The notes beneath the pieces were generated by a model, which saw only the letters and a program-made list of their open reading frames with translations, made no database searches and was not told where the DNA came from. Positions 32,750 through 41,958 of a DNA stretch of 60,567 nucleotides are shown here, in pieces. Source of the DNA: Nemertoderma westbladi (taxonomy: Eukaryota > Xenacoelomorpha > Nemertodermatida > Nemertodermatidae). Each line of letters opens with the position of its first letter. Positions within the stretch are counted from its first letter, which is position 1. The position numbers and the translations under genes are program-made. The stretch is from the NCBI GenBank assembly GCA_032718475.1, contig JAUCBJ010003447.1:1-60567 (forward strand), written 5' to 3'.

Positions 32750-35152
32750 TCATGTAACATCAACGTGCTTATATTTCAAGAAACACCCAGTACACAGTCC
32801 AGGTTTACCAGGGCACCTAGGGCAAACATACCGGGTGGTCTTCCGTATCTTGTTCTGCCAACAGACCCGACAACTTTTCTGCGGACGTTTAGTTTTAGTC
32901 GTAGGATCTAATTTCTCCAGTTTGTGTCCTTCTAGCTCTAGGCGTGGTGGTAAAGATGATTTACGACTGCTATATGATTTTCGTCTTGTAGGTACTTTGG
33001 TTAGATGATCAATCGCATCTAGTAGATAGCGGTCGAAATTCAGATATTTCAATTTCTTTTCTGACCGATATAGGAGAAAGCTGTTCAATAGTAAGCGATG
33101 AAGATAATTCAGGCCAACTTTTGTAAACCATGTTTGAGTTTTACGTGTAGCTGTGCAAGATGATATCATTTGGTCGGTAACATCGACTCCACCCATATAT
33201 TTATTATATTTTTCTATTGCCACTGGTTTTTTTAATTCAGTCAACTGTAACTCATGACGGACATGACGCTTCTTGTCAACCAGTGAAGCGTTGTCAATTG
33301 TTGATATAAAGAACACATCCTTTTTATCACTGTACTTTATGGCGAGTACAGGGCCGCTTCCCTCCTTATTTCTCGTAAATGCAGAGTTTATGGGCTGCAT
33401 AACTGTATCAGTAAGTAGTTCCAGTATCCCCCGGTTTGATTTTATTGTTCCCCGGATACCAGTGCATCTATTGTGCAAAAATAGCGCAAGTCTGACACTC
33501 ATGTACCAATTATCCACACTTAGATGATACCCTTTGTCCAGGTATCCCGCCTTACTAAGTAATGTCACCACAACCTTCTCTGATATAGATAAAGTGTCAA
33601 TTAGCGGCTCATTACATTGTAGTGTTTCTGGGGATTCCTTACCGAAGTATATAAATGATGCAAGCATGTAACCGTTACTGGCAGTCAATATATATTTCTT
33701 TATCCCAAAACGGGCATGTTTAGTTTTTATGTATTGTTTGAAAAATAAACGGCCTTTATGAAGAAGTAGCGACTCATCCAGTGACAATTCCCTGCCAGCT
33801 ACATAAACCTTTACAATAATATGCATTTCCTGTAGAAATTCGTTAATTCGTGACATTTTTAGATCGGGAGAATAATTGCGAATATCTGAGAACCTTAGAT
33901 ACCGCAAGATTTTCACATAGCGGTCCCTACCCATCAGTTTAGCAAAATGGGGAGTTGAAATATTCTCTCGCGTTTTCCAGTAACTATGGATAGTTGGTTT
34001 TCTTACAATTCCCATTAGAAAGGTAATTCCTATGAAACGTCTAATTTCGTCAGAACTTACAGATTTCACTGGAAATTTATTTCTTATCCTTCCAGAACTG
34101 CCGGTCGCGGAGTTGCTGGCCGCGCCAGTCGAGGTCGAGGTACCGGTAGCGGAGTTGCTGGCCGCGCCAGTCGAGGTTGAGGTACCGGTAGCAGAGTTGC
34201 TGGCCGCGCCAGTCGAGGTCGAGGTACCGGTAGCGGAGTTGCTGGCCACGCCAGTTGAGGTTGAGGTACCGGTAGCCGAGTTGCTGGCTGCACCAGTCGA
34301 GGTCGAGTTACCGGTAGCGGAGTTGCTGGCCGCGCCAGTCGAGGTCGAGGTACCGGTAGCGGAGTTGCTGGCTGTGCCAGTCGAGGTCGAGTTACCAGAA
34401 GCGGAGTTGCTGGCCACGCCAGTCGAGGTCGAGTTACCGGTAGCGGAGTTGCTGGCTGCACCAGTCGAGGTCGAGTTACCGGTAGCGGAGTTGCTGGCTG
34501 CGCCAGTTGAGGTTGAGGTACCGGTAGCGGAGTTGCTGGCTGCGCCAGTCAAGTTCGAGTTACCGGTAGCGGAGTTGCTGGCTGCGCCAGTCGAGGTCAA
34601 ATTACCGGTAGCGGAGTTGCTGGCTGCGCCAGTCGAGGTCGAGTTACCGGTAGCAGAGTTGCTGGCCGCGCCAGTCGAGGTTGAGGTACCGGTAGCGGAG
34701 TTGCTGGCCACGCCAGTCGAGGTCGAGTTACCGGTAGCGGAATTAGCAATTGTATGGTTTCTCTGCAGTATCCGTTGGTTTGTGCAACTTACTAATATAT
34801 CCACTAAGTTATCTGTAATAAAAAGATCTACATAGTCTCCTATATCAAACCTCGAAGTGTCTCTCCCATCCACCCAACCTGTTTTCGAACTATCAAAAAT
34901 TCGTACTGGAGGATCTTTATCAGTGGTGGGAGTAACAAAATTCCATGTATCCATATCGTAATCATCATCACTATCACTATCACTATCACTGCTTGTATCG
35001 CTATCTGCAATACGATACAATATATCGTCATCATCACTACTATCACTGCTTTCAGATTCACTAGAATCAGTTGTGTCCCCGATCTCATCATTTTTATCCC
35101 GTCCGTAACTTCTTGGAGCATGACGCTTTCGTTGAGGGTATCTTGTAGCCAT
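32750..35152 (-). CDS. piggyBac transposase with expanded in-frame repeat tract
   Basis: ATG at 35,152, 800 codons, against about 600 usual for the family. Residues 1-80 are acidic and Ser-rich. DYVDLFITDNLVDILV and TNQ (about 107-126) begin the transposase domain. Residues about 135-350 are fifteen 14-residue repeats of the form SNSATGNSTSTGAA. DEIRRFIGITFLMGI resumes the domain, followed by SLDESLLLHKG (first Asp, about 455), SVDNWYMS (second, about 555) and GGVDVTDQM (third and fourth, about 655). A Cys-rich C-terminal finger (CRVCWQNK ... CPRCPGKPGLCTGC) matches the end-binding domain of known piggyBacs. It excises and inserts the element precisely at TTAA. No stop or frameshift is seen. 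Confidence 0.92.
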   Translation of the reverse strand: MATRYPQRKRHAPRSYGRDKNDEIGDTTDSSESESSDSSDDDDILYRIADSDTSSDSDSDSDDDYDMDTWNFVTPTTDKDPPVRIFDSSKTGWVDGRDTSRFDIGDYVDLFITDNLVDILVSCTNQRILQRNHTIANSATGNSTSTGVASNSATGTSTSTGAASNSATGNSTSTGAASNSATGNLTSTGAASNSATGNSNLTGAASNSATGTSTSTGAASNSATGNSTSTGAASNSATGNSTSTGVASNSASGNSTSTGTASNSATGTSTSTGAASNSATGNSTSTGAASNSATGTSTSTGVASNSATGTSTSTGAASNSATGTSTSTGAASNSATGTSTSTGAASNSATGSSGRIRNKFPVKSVSSDEIRRFIGITFLMGIVRKPTIHSYWKTRENISTPHFAKLMGRDRYVKILRYLRFSDIRNYSPDLKMSRINEFLQEMHIIVKVYVAGRELSLDESLLLHKGRLFFKQYIKTKHARFGIKKYILTASNGYMLASFIYFGKESPETLQCNEPLIDTLSISEKVVVTLLSKAGYLDKGYHLSVDNWYMSVRLALFLHNRCTGIRGTIKSNRGILELLTDTVMQPINSAFTRNKEGSGPVLAIKYSDKKDVFFISTIDNASLVDKKRHVRHELQLTELKKPVAIEKYNKYMGGVDVTDQMISSCTATRKTQTWFTKVGLNYLHRLLLNSFLLYRSEKKLKYLNFDRYLLDAIDHLTKVPTRRKSYSSRKSSLPPRLELEGHKLEKLDPTTKTKRPQKSCRVCWQNKIRKTTRYVCPRCPGKPGLCTGCFLKYKHVDVT
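34101..34745 (-). repeat. 42-bp minisatellite inside the piggyBac coding sequence
   Basis: Fifteen full units and a partial one, each 42 bp (14 codons), with GAGTTGCTGGCC and CCAGTCGAGGTCGAG as plus-strand landmarks. Units differ by synonymous and N/T, A/V or S/T changes; all keep the frame. The opposite strand is also open (a 267-codon shadow frame, 34,032-34,835), a side effect of the repeat. Confidence 0.95.
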
Positions 35153-35389
35153 ACTTATAATTCTAGTCCATGCTTCAGATGTTCAGAAGGTCTACTTCTA
35201 AAACCCGAATTCAAACTGGTAGGCCTAGCCTAAATCATTATACCATATCCTGTATACTGTTCTATCAGTCTCTGTATAAGGCTGTTCAGACTAAAGATAG
35301 CAGCATAATGACAGCTGTCTCTGATTTGAATTTCCCACTCATGTATGGTGATTAGTGCAGTACTGTAACCTGCTCCAAATTAGCTGGAC

Positions 35390-35860
35390 TTAGAAGGAAT
35401 GGAAATGGTAAGTCGGAAATGTGCGCATGACAACCGCCGTGGTCGATTTACTGGGGGTAGCCATAATTTTGGCCAGTAGGATTTGAATACATTTATAATA
35501 TGTATCTGCAGGGTGATGCTGGGTTTCACCTGGGACTAAAGGAATTGAAATGGCATGTCGACAATGCGCCCATGACAACCGCCATGGTCGATTTACTGGG
35601 GGTAGCCATAATGTTGGCCAGTAGGCTTTGAATACATGGATAATGTATCTGCAGGGTGATGCTGGGTTTCACCTGGGACTATTGGAATTGAATTGGTATT
35701 TCGACAATGTGCCCATGACAACCGCCATGGTCGATTTACTGGGGGTAGCCATAATGTTTGCACCAGCCCGCACATAATTGACTTATTGACTTTTTAATTT
35801 GGAATCTCTTAGTCCCAGATAGACCCAGCATCACACTGCAGATACATTATCAATGTATAC
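35390..35860. repeat. Right subterminal array of piggyBac, inverted units
   Basis: Three full units and one partial of the same sequence as 32,040-32,660, in opposite orientation (CATGACAACCGCC(G/A)TGGTCG, GGGGGTAGCCATAAT, GATGCTGGGTTTCACCTGGG), spaced about 143 bp. Opposed subterminal arrays are likely binding sites for the element's own protein, but this is inference. Confidence 0.9.
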
Positions 35861-36085
35861 ATTACATATACATTATCAATGTAATTCGCAATTTTTTTTT
35901 TAATTTTTATTTACTGTATCCTGGAACTGCTCTAAATTAATTATATAGGTGTATACAACAGCTCTACCACTTATAATCGGCTATTAAAATCAACAATAAT
36001 CATGACATACCAGGTATGTGACTAGAGCGTTAAACGTACACTAAATATGACAAACCCGCATATGTGACCGGCGCTAAGGGGTTAA

Positions 36086-36320
36086 GATCAAGCCTCGATT
36101 AATATATCAGGGGCATTCAGTGTTTGGTTATGCTGAGGATGTGCCAGAGCCCAGAGAGTTTAGACACCTCCGTCCTCCGCATCATGTTGAAATTGCTACA
36201 TGGCGGTCCCTCAGCTATGGTTTCACTGACACCAGTATCTCACTTAACAGCCAAATGAGGAAATGAGTTCCAAATGAGGAAGGTTACACCTGTTCTGAAG
36301 TTTATTCTCCAATACGAAGG
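36086..36320 (+). pseudogene. RNase H-like transposase, fragment 2
   Basis: Continues fragment 1: KIKPRLIYQGHSVFGYAEDV, then PEPREFRHLRPPHH to a TGA near 36,265. A shifted frame (KFILQYEG) then runs into the 12-bp target duplication at 36,309-36,320. DEI-K-KP-L-Y-G is the usual pattern after the first Asp in THAP9-like transposases. One frameshift lies between the two readings. Confidence 0.55.
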
Positions 36321-36462
36321 GGTAACTTTTGCGTAGAGGTATAGCCTACATAGAGGCTACATGTAGGTATGTGTAGCCTACATGTAGATGCATGTGTAGG
36401 GTGAGTGTAGGTAGGTGTAGGTAGGTCTTTAAAAACAACAATGATGAATGAATAGGCCTACA

Positions 36463-36625
36463 CGGGGTACCCGGACCCGAACTTCCTCGATGAGATGCGA
36501 ATGCGGCGAACGGGGGTGGTACCCGGAACAACCACGAAGAGATGCGCATATGGCGGGCGGTGGTACCCTAAGCAACCAGGAGGAGATGCGAATACGTCGA
36601 ATGGGGGTCCCCTGAATACCCACGA
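36463..36625. repeat. Short tandem repeat, unit about 55-57 bp
   Basis: GAGATGCGAATGCGGCGAACGG (36,490), GAGATGCGCATATGGCGGGCGG (36,538) and GAGATGCGAATACGTCGAATGG (36,582) start three diverged units, each followed by a GGTACCC or GGTCCCC and an AACCA(C/G)GAGG-type end. Frames are open on both strands across it, a repeat effect and not evidence of a gene. Confidence 0.7.
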
Positions 36626-37828
36626 GACGGAGCCTATCAATACTACAGTACTGACAAAGGGAAAAACGACTGAGCGATATACCGATACATACTGTAGATC
36701 TTATGATCCTGCGGGTTCAGGCATGGAGGCTAATGACTTTGTATGGGCCGAACGGCCCGAACCTGATGTTTCCAGTCAAGGAGGAATCGACTAACGGTTA
36801 GGGTTAGAGCTCGTCGTCAGTGTCCATGACGGTCTGAGGATGAGTGGGTAATTCAACAAAACGCTAACAATGATACCAGACTGACTGATTGAACCAGAGT
36901 GGCGATGGTAGTCGCTGATGTATATATATTATATATATTATGTATTATATATATCATGTATTTGATTGTTAATAGATATTTTTTTATAGTATTTGTTTAT
37001 TAAATTGTCTTCAATGTCTATATTGATAATATTGTGTGCTGTGCTGATTTTACTTATTTTTCATTTTATAAATCTTGCTGTGGCCGTTTTAATCTACTAA
37101 ACTGCCGTATCAATTTCATGATATTTTAATGGATATGTAATTTAACTTCTTCTTTCTATTAACTTTCAATGCAATCAAATATAACTGTAAAGCTATTGAC
37201 TTTCGTGTTATTGTTTTGCTGTTACTTCGAGATGGGATTTGAATCCCATCGTATTACTGATTAATTCCCATCATCGAGATGGGAATACTTTATAATGAAA
37301 CAGTGTGGTGGTCCGCGGGATATTGGGAAGGGATGGGACTGTTGCTGGTTGGTGGAATGTGACTGCCTGAAAAATTAAAACAAACAAAACTTCCAGACTT
37401 CTATATTTTTACTTTCAAAACAAAACGTCCAAAACATTTCAATGCTGAAGTACTGTTCAAGTCCCATGGATGTATGGTTGATAAATAGATAAAGAGGGGC
37501 AGAGGGGGGTCAGGGTTTCTGGTAGACTATAGTCCCCGCGATGATGGCTGTTCTTGTTTAGGTTACTCTTACTCAATAAACATATAAATCAGAACGAGTT
37601 AATCTAATGGAACGATGCCTTTCATGGCGTTAGCATACTCAAATTTATTTATTTATTTTTTTTTTTTTTTAAACTACACCCCTCTTCGGGGTAATAAAAC
37701 TTTTATTTCTCAATAAAATTTAAATAAAACCGGTCCAAACTAGAAATATATACATATGAATGATAATAATATGCTAGAGAACAATGTGAGTTATGCTTTA
37801 TGTATTTGTATTTATGGTACTTTTGTGG

Positions 37829-40567
37829 TTAGTGGCCCAATGAGGACAATGATGGACATGATTTGCATTTAATTGCATGGTATCGATCTTGTGAGCTTTT
37901 GTGGCAGTATTTGCAGCAGCATTCAGGAGACAGTTCGTGGAATATAGTTTGGTTTGTACATATCTTGTGGTGGAATCCATGCACCGTCGTTCTTGCTATT
38001 ATGTGTCGGTTCCGTTGGCCGGCAAGACGCCACGTATGGGAGGTGAAACCAGGACCGTCAGAGTAGCATTGTGCGGTGAAGTTTGCTCTCTCCCTTCGGT
38101 GTTGGCAGTATAGCTCCCATGTTTCGGATGAGAACATATTTGTGTGTTCCTTATAAAGTTCTTGGGCGAATGTTTTGCATCCGACCATTTTGTGCACCAT
38201 TGTTGTGGATGAGTTCTTGTGGAGTGATAATAGCCTCTTTAGAAATGCCGTTTTGATTTTGTCAAGTTCGATCAGGTTCCGTAGGGTGAAGAATACGCCT
38301 ATCTCTAGAAAGGCATAAGTAACTGCTGGTTTTATTTTCATGTTAAATATTGCTATTCCAGTCTTTACAGATATCATGGGTAGATGTTGCAGGCATCCAA
38401 TTACACCAAATGCTTTGCGTTTCTTGACATCTAGGTGCTTTGTGAAGCATAAAGTTGGTTGTAATATTACTCCAAGATACTTGTATTGGTTACATATCTC
38501 TACACTTTCGCCACCGTAAGTGAAACAATCTGTCTTTGCTAGTCTGCCCCCGCGACGAAATTTTATTATCTTGGTTTTAGTCATGTTAACAATCATTCCG
38601 TTTCTATTGCACCAACTGTATATAATATCAAGACCTGTTTGGATGTGTTCTCTATTTCTTGAGTAAATAACTAGGTCATCTGCAAAGAACAGAAATTTGA
38701 GAGCTGATCCCACCTGGCGAAGAACTAGTGCTAGATCTGATATGAACATAAGAAAGCAAGATGGGGAGAAGCAGTCCCCCTGTAGTATACCTCTCAGTTG
38801 TTGTATTGATTTAGTAAGTTTAATACCATCAAATATTTTGACCGAGTTATGTAGTATATCTTTCACCAATAAATATAGTTTTCCATGGATCCCAAATTCA
38901 TTGTATAATTTATAGAGTAGGATGCTGCGATCTACCATGTCGAACACTTTCTTATAGTCGATAAATGCGGCATAGACATACTGGCCACTGTTTCCACCAT
39001 TGATAGCTTCATTTATGTATGCTTGTAGTTTGCCGATTGCTTGTTGTGTTGATCGTCCACTCCGAAAGCCAAACTGTTCGTCCAGAAGGAGATGGTTTTT
39101 GTGTTTAATTACTCGTTTATTAATCATGCTGGTTAGTATTTTCAGCAGGATACAAATTAGAGCGATTCCTCTGTAATTGCTTGGATCTGCAATGCTTCCT
39201 AGGCCCTTATATATGATCTTGATTAAGCTGGATCGCCATGTATTTGAAATCCTTCCAATATTTAAACAGACGTTGTATAGATATGATAGAATTGTTATTA
39301 GAAACGGGAGTCCAATTTTGATATGTTCATAGTATAATCCATCATGCCCGCAGGCCTTGTTATTTGCTGAGTCCCGGACAGCGTCTTCGATCTCCTTCTC
39401 AGTGAATGGTGAGTTGTACCAATCTTCAGTTTCTGTTTCTTCCGTTGGAGGTATTGGGATCTCGGCACGTTGACGGTCTTCCCGCCCTAGTAGTTCTCGA
39501 AAATGTGACTCTAGCGTATCCGAGTCTATCGGAGCTGCTGTAGGGGGAGTGGTCCCCTTAAAAAGTGACCACGGGGTAATTTCGGTTTCTTTTAGCTTTT
39601 GAATGAGACATTCTTCTTCATAATCTAGCCTTTTGCGCTTCATCAGAGCCTTGTACTCCCTCCTCGCAGACCAGTATAGTTCTTTGTCGGAATCGGAACG
39701 ATTTCGTTTCGACATTAAGGTCAGAAGGTTGTCCTTACTTGTCTTACATTCATCGTCGTACCATTGCTGGTGGTGGTTCTGATTGTTTGATGGTTTGCGC
39801 TTTGCCGCAGTTGATATTACTTCGTTAAGAATTGCTGTTGCTGTACCAACGTCGTTGTTAAGAAGTGGCGTGGTGATATCTCTTCGTTGTAGCTCTTCCT
39901 GTAGCGTACTCACATTTAGTTTTCTGCCCAGTTTCGGCTGCGGTTTGTCCAGAATGTCCTTCTCATCGTTTAACTCTATATACATTGTCACCTTTTGGTG
40001 TTTTCTAATCGGGTTGTGAGTGGTTGTGATAGTAATCGGCGTCTGAGGAGGCGACCGTTTGACATAGAATAGGTCTATCATACTTTCCCCCTGTGGGGAA
40101 ATATAAGTGTGATCTCGTTTGTTATTTTGTAGTGAGAATCCAAGCTTGCCCAAGCTATCAGTTAGATCATTTCCACGTTCACCGTCATCGATATGGCAGT
40201 TGAAGTCTCCGCCTATGATTATCGGGGTGTCTATCGTTGTATTTGTCAGAGCTTCATTTACCGTAAGAACAACCTGTTCCACTGGCGTTTCGGGACCAAA
40301 GTAAAATACCAAGAAATAAGCGTTGGTGGTTTTAATTACAATATATGAGTCTGATGTAGCGATCAGAGTTGGGTTTAACTCTGCCTTGCTAAGAATGATA
40401 AGTCCTTCTGACAGTCGGCCCCTAGAGCTTTTCGTTGCTGGTTGTATAAACGGGTAATAACAGTCTGTAGAAATATTATTCTGTGTGTAAAAGGTTTCTG
40501 TTAGTAGGATAATATCTGCATCATCATATAATTCTTTGGAGTTTAAGTTATTCATTATATAGTTCAT
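37829..40567 (-). CDS. Non-LTR ORF2: endonuclease, reverse transcriptase, Cys-rich end
   Basis: 912 codons from the first ATG (MNYIMNNLNSK), but the endonuclease begins upstream: LKISLWNVEG, with the catalytic Asn, lies before this Met in the same frame, with no other ATG back to the ORF1 stop. Then come ILLTETF (Glu), GGDFNCHIDD, a Ser-rich linker, and the reverse transcriptase with KACGHDGLYYEH, NYRGIALICILLK, FIDYKKVFDMVD, LRGILQGDCFSPSCF and FLFFADDLVIYS. The C-terminal part has CCCKYCHKSSQDRYHAIKC, a zinc-knuckle-like CCHC. It nicks DNA and copies the element RNA at the break. No internal stop. Expression probably depends on ORF1 translation. Confidence 0.88.
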   Translation of the reverse strand: MNYIMNNLNSKELYDDADIILLTETFYTQNNISTDCYYPFIQPATKSSRGRLSEGLIILSKAELNPTLIATSDSYIVIKTTNAYFLVFYFGPETPVEQVVLTVNEALTNTTIDTPIIIGGDFNCHIDDGERGNDLTDSLGKLGFSLQNNKRDHTYISPQGESMIDLFYVKRSPPQTPITITTTHNPIRKHQKVTMYIELNDEKDILDKPQPKLGRKLNVSTLQEELQRRDITTPLLNNDVGTATAILNEVISTAAKRKPSNNQNHHQQWYDDECKTSKDNLLTLMSKRNRSDSDKELYWSARREYKALMKRKRLDYEEECLIQKLKETEITPWSLFKGTTPPTAAPIDSDTLESHFRELLGREDRQRAEIPIPPTEETETEDWYNSPFTEKEIEDAVRDSANNKACGHDGLYYEHIKIGLPFLITILSYLYNVCLNIGRISNTWRSSLIKIIYKGLGSIADPSNYRGIALICILLKILTSMINKRVIKHKNHLLLDEQFGFRSGRSTQQAIGKLQAYINEAINGGNSGQYVYAAFIDYKKVFDMVDRSILLYKLYNEFGIHGKLYLLVKDILHNSVKIFDGIKLTKSIQQLRGILQGDCFSPSCFLMFISDLALVLRQVGSALKFLFFADDLVIYSRNREHIQTGLDIIYSWCNRNGMIVNMTKTKIIKFRRGGRLAKTDCFTYGGESVEICNQYKYLGVILQPTLCFTKHLDVKKRKAFGVIGCLQHLPMISVKTGIAIFNMKIKPAVTYAFLEIGVFFTLRNLIELDKIKTAFLKRLLSLHKNSSTTMVHKMVGCKTFAQELYKEHTNMFSSETWELYCQHRRERANFTAQCYSDGPGFTSHTWRLAGQRNRHIIARTTVHGFHHKICTNQTIFHELSPECCCKYCHKSSQDRYHAIKCKSCPSLSSLGH

Positions 40568-40639
40568 TCCTTCAACATTCCATAACGAAATCTTAAGCGT
40601 ACCTGTACTGTTTCCATTGTTTTGTTCGGTTAGCTCCTG

Positions 40640-41482
40640 TCAGATTGGCTGGGAGGTTGCGGTAGGTTGGTTTGGCGTAATGGAGCGTTCATGGGTTCTG
40701 GGCTGGTGAGTGCGGCGCCTTAGACCAAATCGTTCCCTCTCATCGTTGGATAGTTGATAGTTCTTTATAGTGATTCCATCTTCCCAATTATCGGGTTCCA
40801 TCAGTAATTCCCAATCTTTCTGTTCGCAGACGATGTGAAAACTTGCCGAGTTCGCATCCGGATGGGTTGTCACCGTCAATACGTCCTCAAAGGGAATCTC
40901 TAAGTCATTGAGATAGTTGGCAACTTCTTCGGAAGTTGTGGATCTATGTAAGCGTCCGATATGTATATGAGCCTTTCTGGGTGGAGGTGCTCGCACAGGG
41001 GAAACCTCAGTGGTGCGTAGCGATCCGCCTATCCTTCGCCCTCGGATGGAGGAGTTGCTGGGTTTGTTTGGTTGGTACTGCTGTGGGGGAATTCCTTGTG
41101 GAGGGTTGGCTCTGCTAGTACGCGGGGCAGGTTGCGAGATGGCGTCGCTGTACCGTCGATACTGTTGTGGGGGAATTCGCGGGGCAGGTTGCGAGATGAC
41201 GTCGTTATACCGTCGCATCGGTTCAAGTGAGGTACCTCGCGCGATACCTTGCGTAGCTGGGTTCGCCTTTTTCTTTATGCACTGGATTAGCTCGTTCATG
41301 GTATCGATGAGTTCCTGCTGGCAGCTAGCCAGTAGGTCAAGCTTTATGGTGAAAAGTGATGCCATGGATCTGAGGTTTGTCGCGACCAGTTTTTCTTCTT
41401 CGTTTGAGATGCTTCGCTTCTGCTTGGAGGTGGATACCATGTGTAGGATTTCATCCTGGAGTTTTATGAATTCGTCGGCCAT
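40640..41482 (-). CDS. Non-LTR ORF1 protein with coiled-coil start and RRM-like C-terminal domain
   Basis: 280 codons from ATG at 41,482 (MADEFIKLQDEILHMVSTSK). Residues 1-75 are helical with regular hydrophobic spacing, likely a coiled coil for multimer formation. Residues 85-150 are Pro/Gln/Arg-rich with a duplicated RRYxDxISQPAPR segment. Residues 170-245 (AHIHIGRLHRSTTSEEVANY ... WELLMEPDNW ... ITIKNYQL) resemble the RRM-like domain of CR1/Jockey-type ORF1 proteins. Such proteins coat the element RNA. The stop is UGA followed by C, in frame with ORF2. Confidence 0.8.
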   Translation of the reverse strand: MADEFIKLQDEILHMVSTSKQKRSISNEEEKLVATNLRSMASLFTIKLDLLASCQQELIDTMNELIQCIKKKANPATQGIARGTSLEPMRRYNDVISQPAPRIPPQQYRRYSDAISQPAPRTSRANPPQGIPPQQYQPNKPSNSSIRGRRIGGSLRTTEVSPVRAPPPRKAHIHIGRLHRSTTSEEVANYLNDLEIPFEDVLTVTTHPDANSASFHIVCEQKDWELLMEPDNWEDGITIKNYQLSNDERERFGLRRRTHQPRTHERSITPNQPTATSQPI

Positions 41483-41958
41483 ATCACTTTATCTTTCTAT
41501 TTTTATAAATCTTATTTTTGTAGTAACAATTACGTAGTAGCTAGTATATAATAAAAATTCACTCTGAAAATTAACTCTGAAAATTTATTCTATACTCAAA
41601 TTTATTAGGGCATAATATTTATGACGAGTAAGGGACTTTAGTATAATCAGAACGCGATGTTTGATATTTATACAGTACTGCAGTACGCAGTAAAACCTGT
41701 TGTCTGACAGCAGACAGGTCTGCAGGTTGATGTACCGTATTGTACCGTGGAGATCAGAGATTATTGCCATACATCCTGATTGACGACCGTGTATCACGTT
41801 ACTGCAAGTTGACACAAATTACATTAATATCTATGGGACTACACCTACCTACATTCACCCTACACGTGCATCTACATGTAGGCTACACAATACACATACC
41901 TACATGAAGCCTCTATGTAGGCTATACCTCTACGCAAAAGATATACCCAATACGAAGG

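Larger units (their letters stand above)
31946..36081 (-). mobile_element. piggyBac DNA transposon, apparently intact
   Basis: TTAA at 31,942-31,945 and 36,082-36,085 flanks 4.14 kb with 17-bp TIRs differing at one base (CCCTTTAGCGCCGGTCA; inverted right end CCCCTTAGCGCCGGTCA). It contains one uninterrupted 800-aa transposase on the minus strand and subterminal tandem arrays in opposite orientation at the two ends. The disrupted host frame rejoins across the TTAA. All parts needed for mobility are visible. Confidence 0.93.
37650..41591 (-). mobile_element. Non-LTR retrotransposon (Jockey-superfamily-like), full length
   Basis: The minus-strand element ends in a poly-A/AAAT tail (plus-strand T run 37,650-37,670). 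It is flanked by ATACTCAAATTTATT at 37,635-37,649 and 41,592-41,606. It encodes ORF1 (40,640-41,482) and ORF2 (37,829-40,567 and upstream) in the same frame with one UGA between. No other stop interrupts either ORF, so the copy is young. Length 3.94 kb fits a complete two-ORF element with a short 5' UTR (about 110 bp). Confidence 0.9.
36321..41946. mobile_element. Long-TIR DNA transposon (Mutator-like by layout), non-autonomous
   Basis: CCAATACGAAGG flanks both sides (36,309-36,320 and 41,947-41,958). The arms match as inverted repeats over about 105 bp: 36,321-36,425 (CTTTTGCGTAGAGGTATAGC ...) against 41,838-41,946. The interior has a tandem repeat (36,463-36,620), unrecognised AT-rich sequence, and a non-LTR retrotransposon (37,650-41,591), leaving about 1.7 kb for the element itself. 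Long TIRs and an 8-12-bp duplication are Mutator-like features, but no transposase is present. Confidence 0.75.

Noticed and set aside
34032-34835. 267-codon plus-strand ORF (AELLAAPVEVEVPV repeats)
   Set aside because: It is the antisense shadow of the 42-bp minisatellite in the piggyBac transposase; the minus strand carries the recognised catalytic domain.
36346-36794. Several overlapping ORFs near the short tandem repeat
   Set aside because: Open on both strands through a GC-rich 55-57-bp repeat; no start context or domain.
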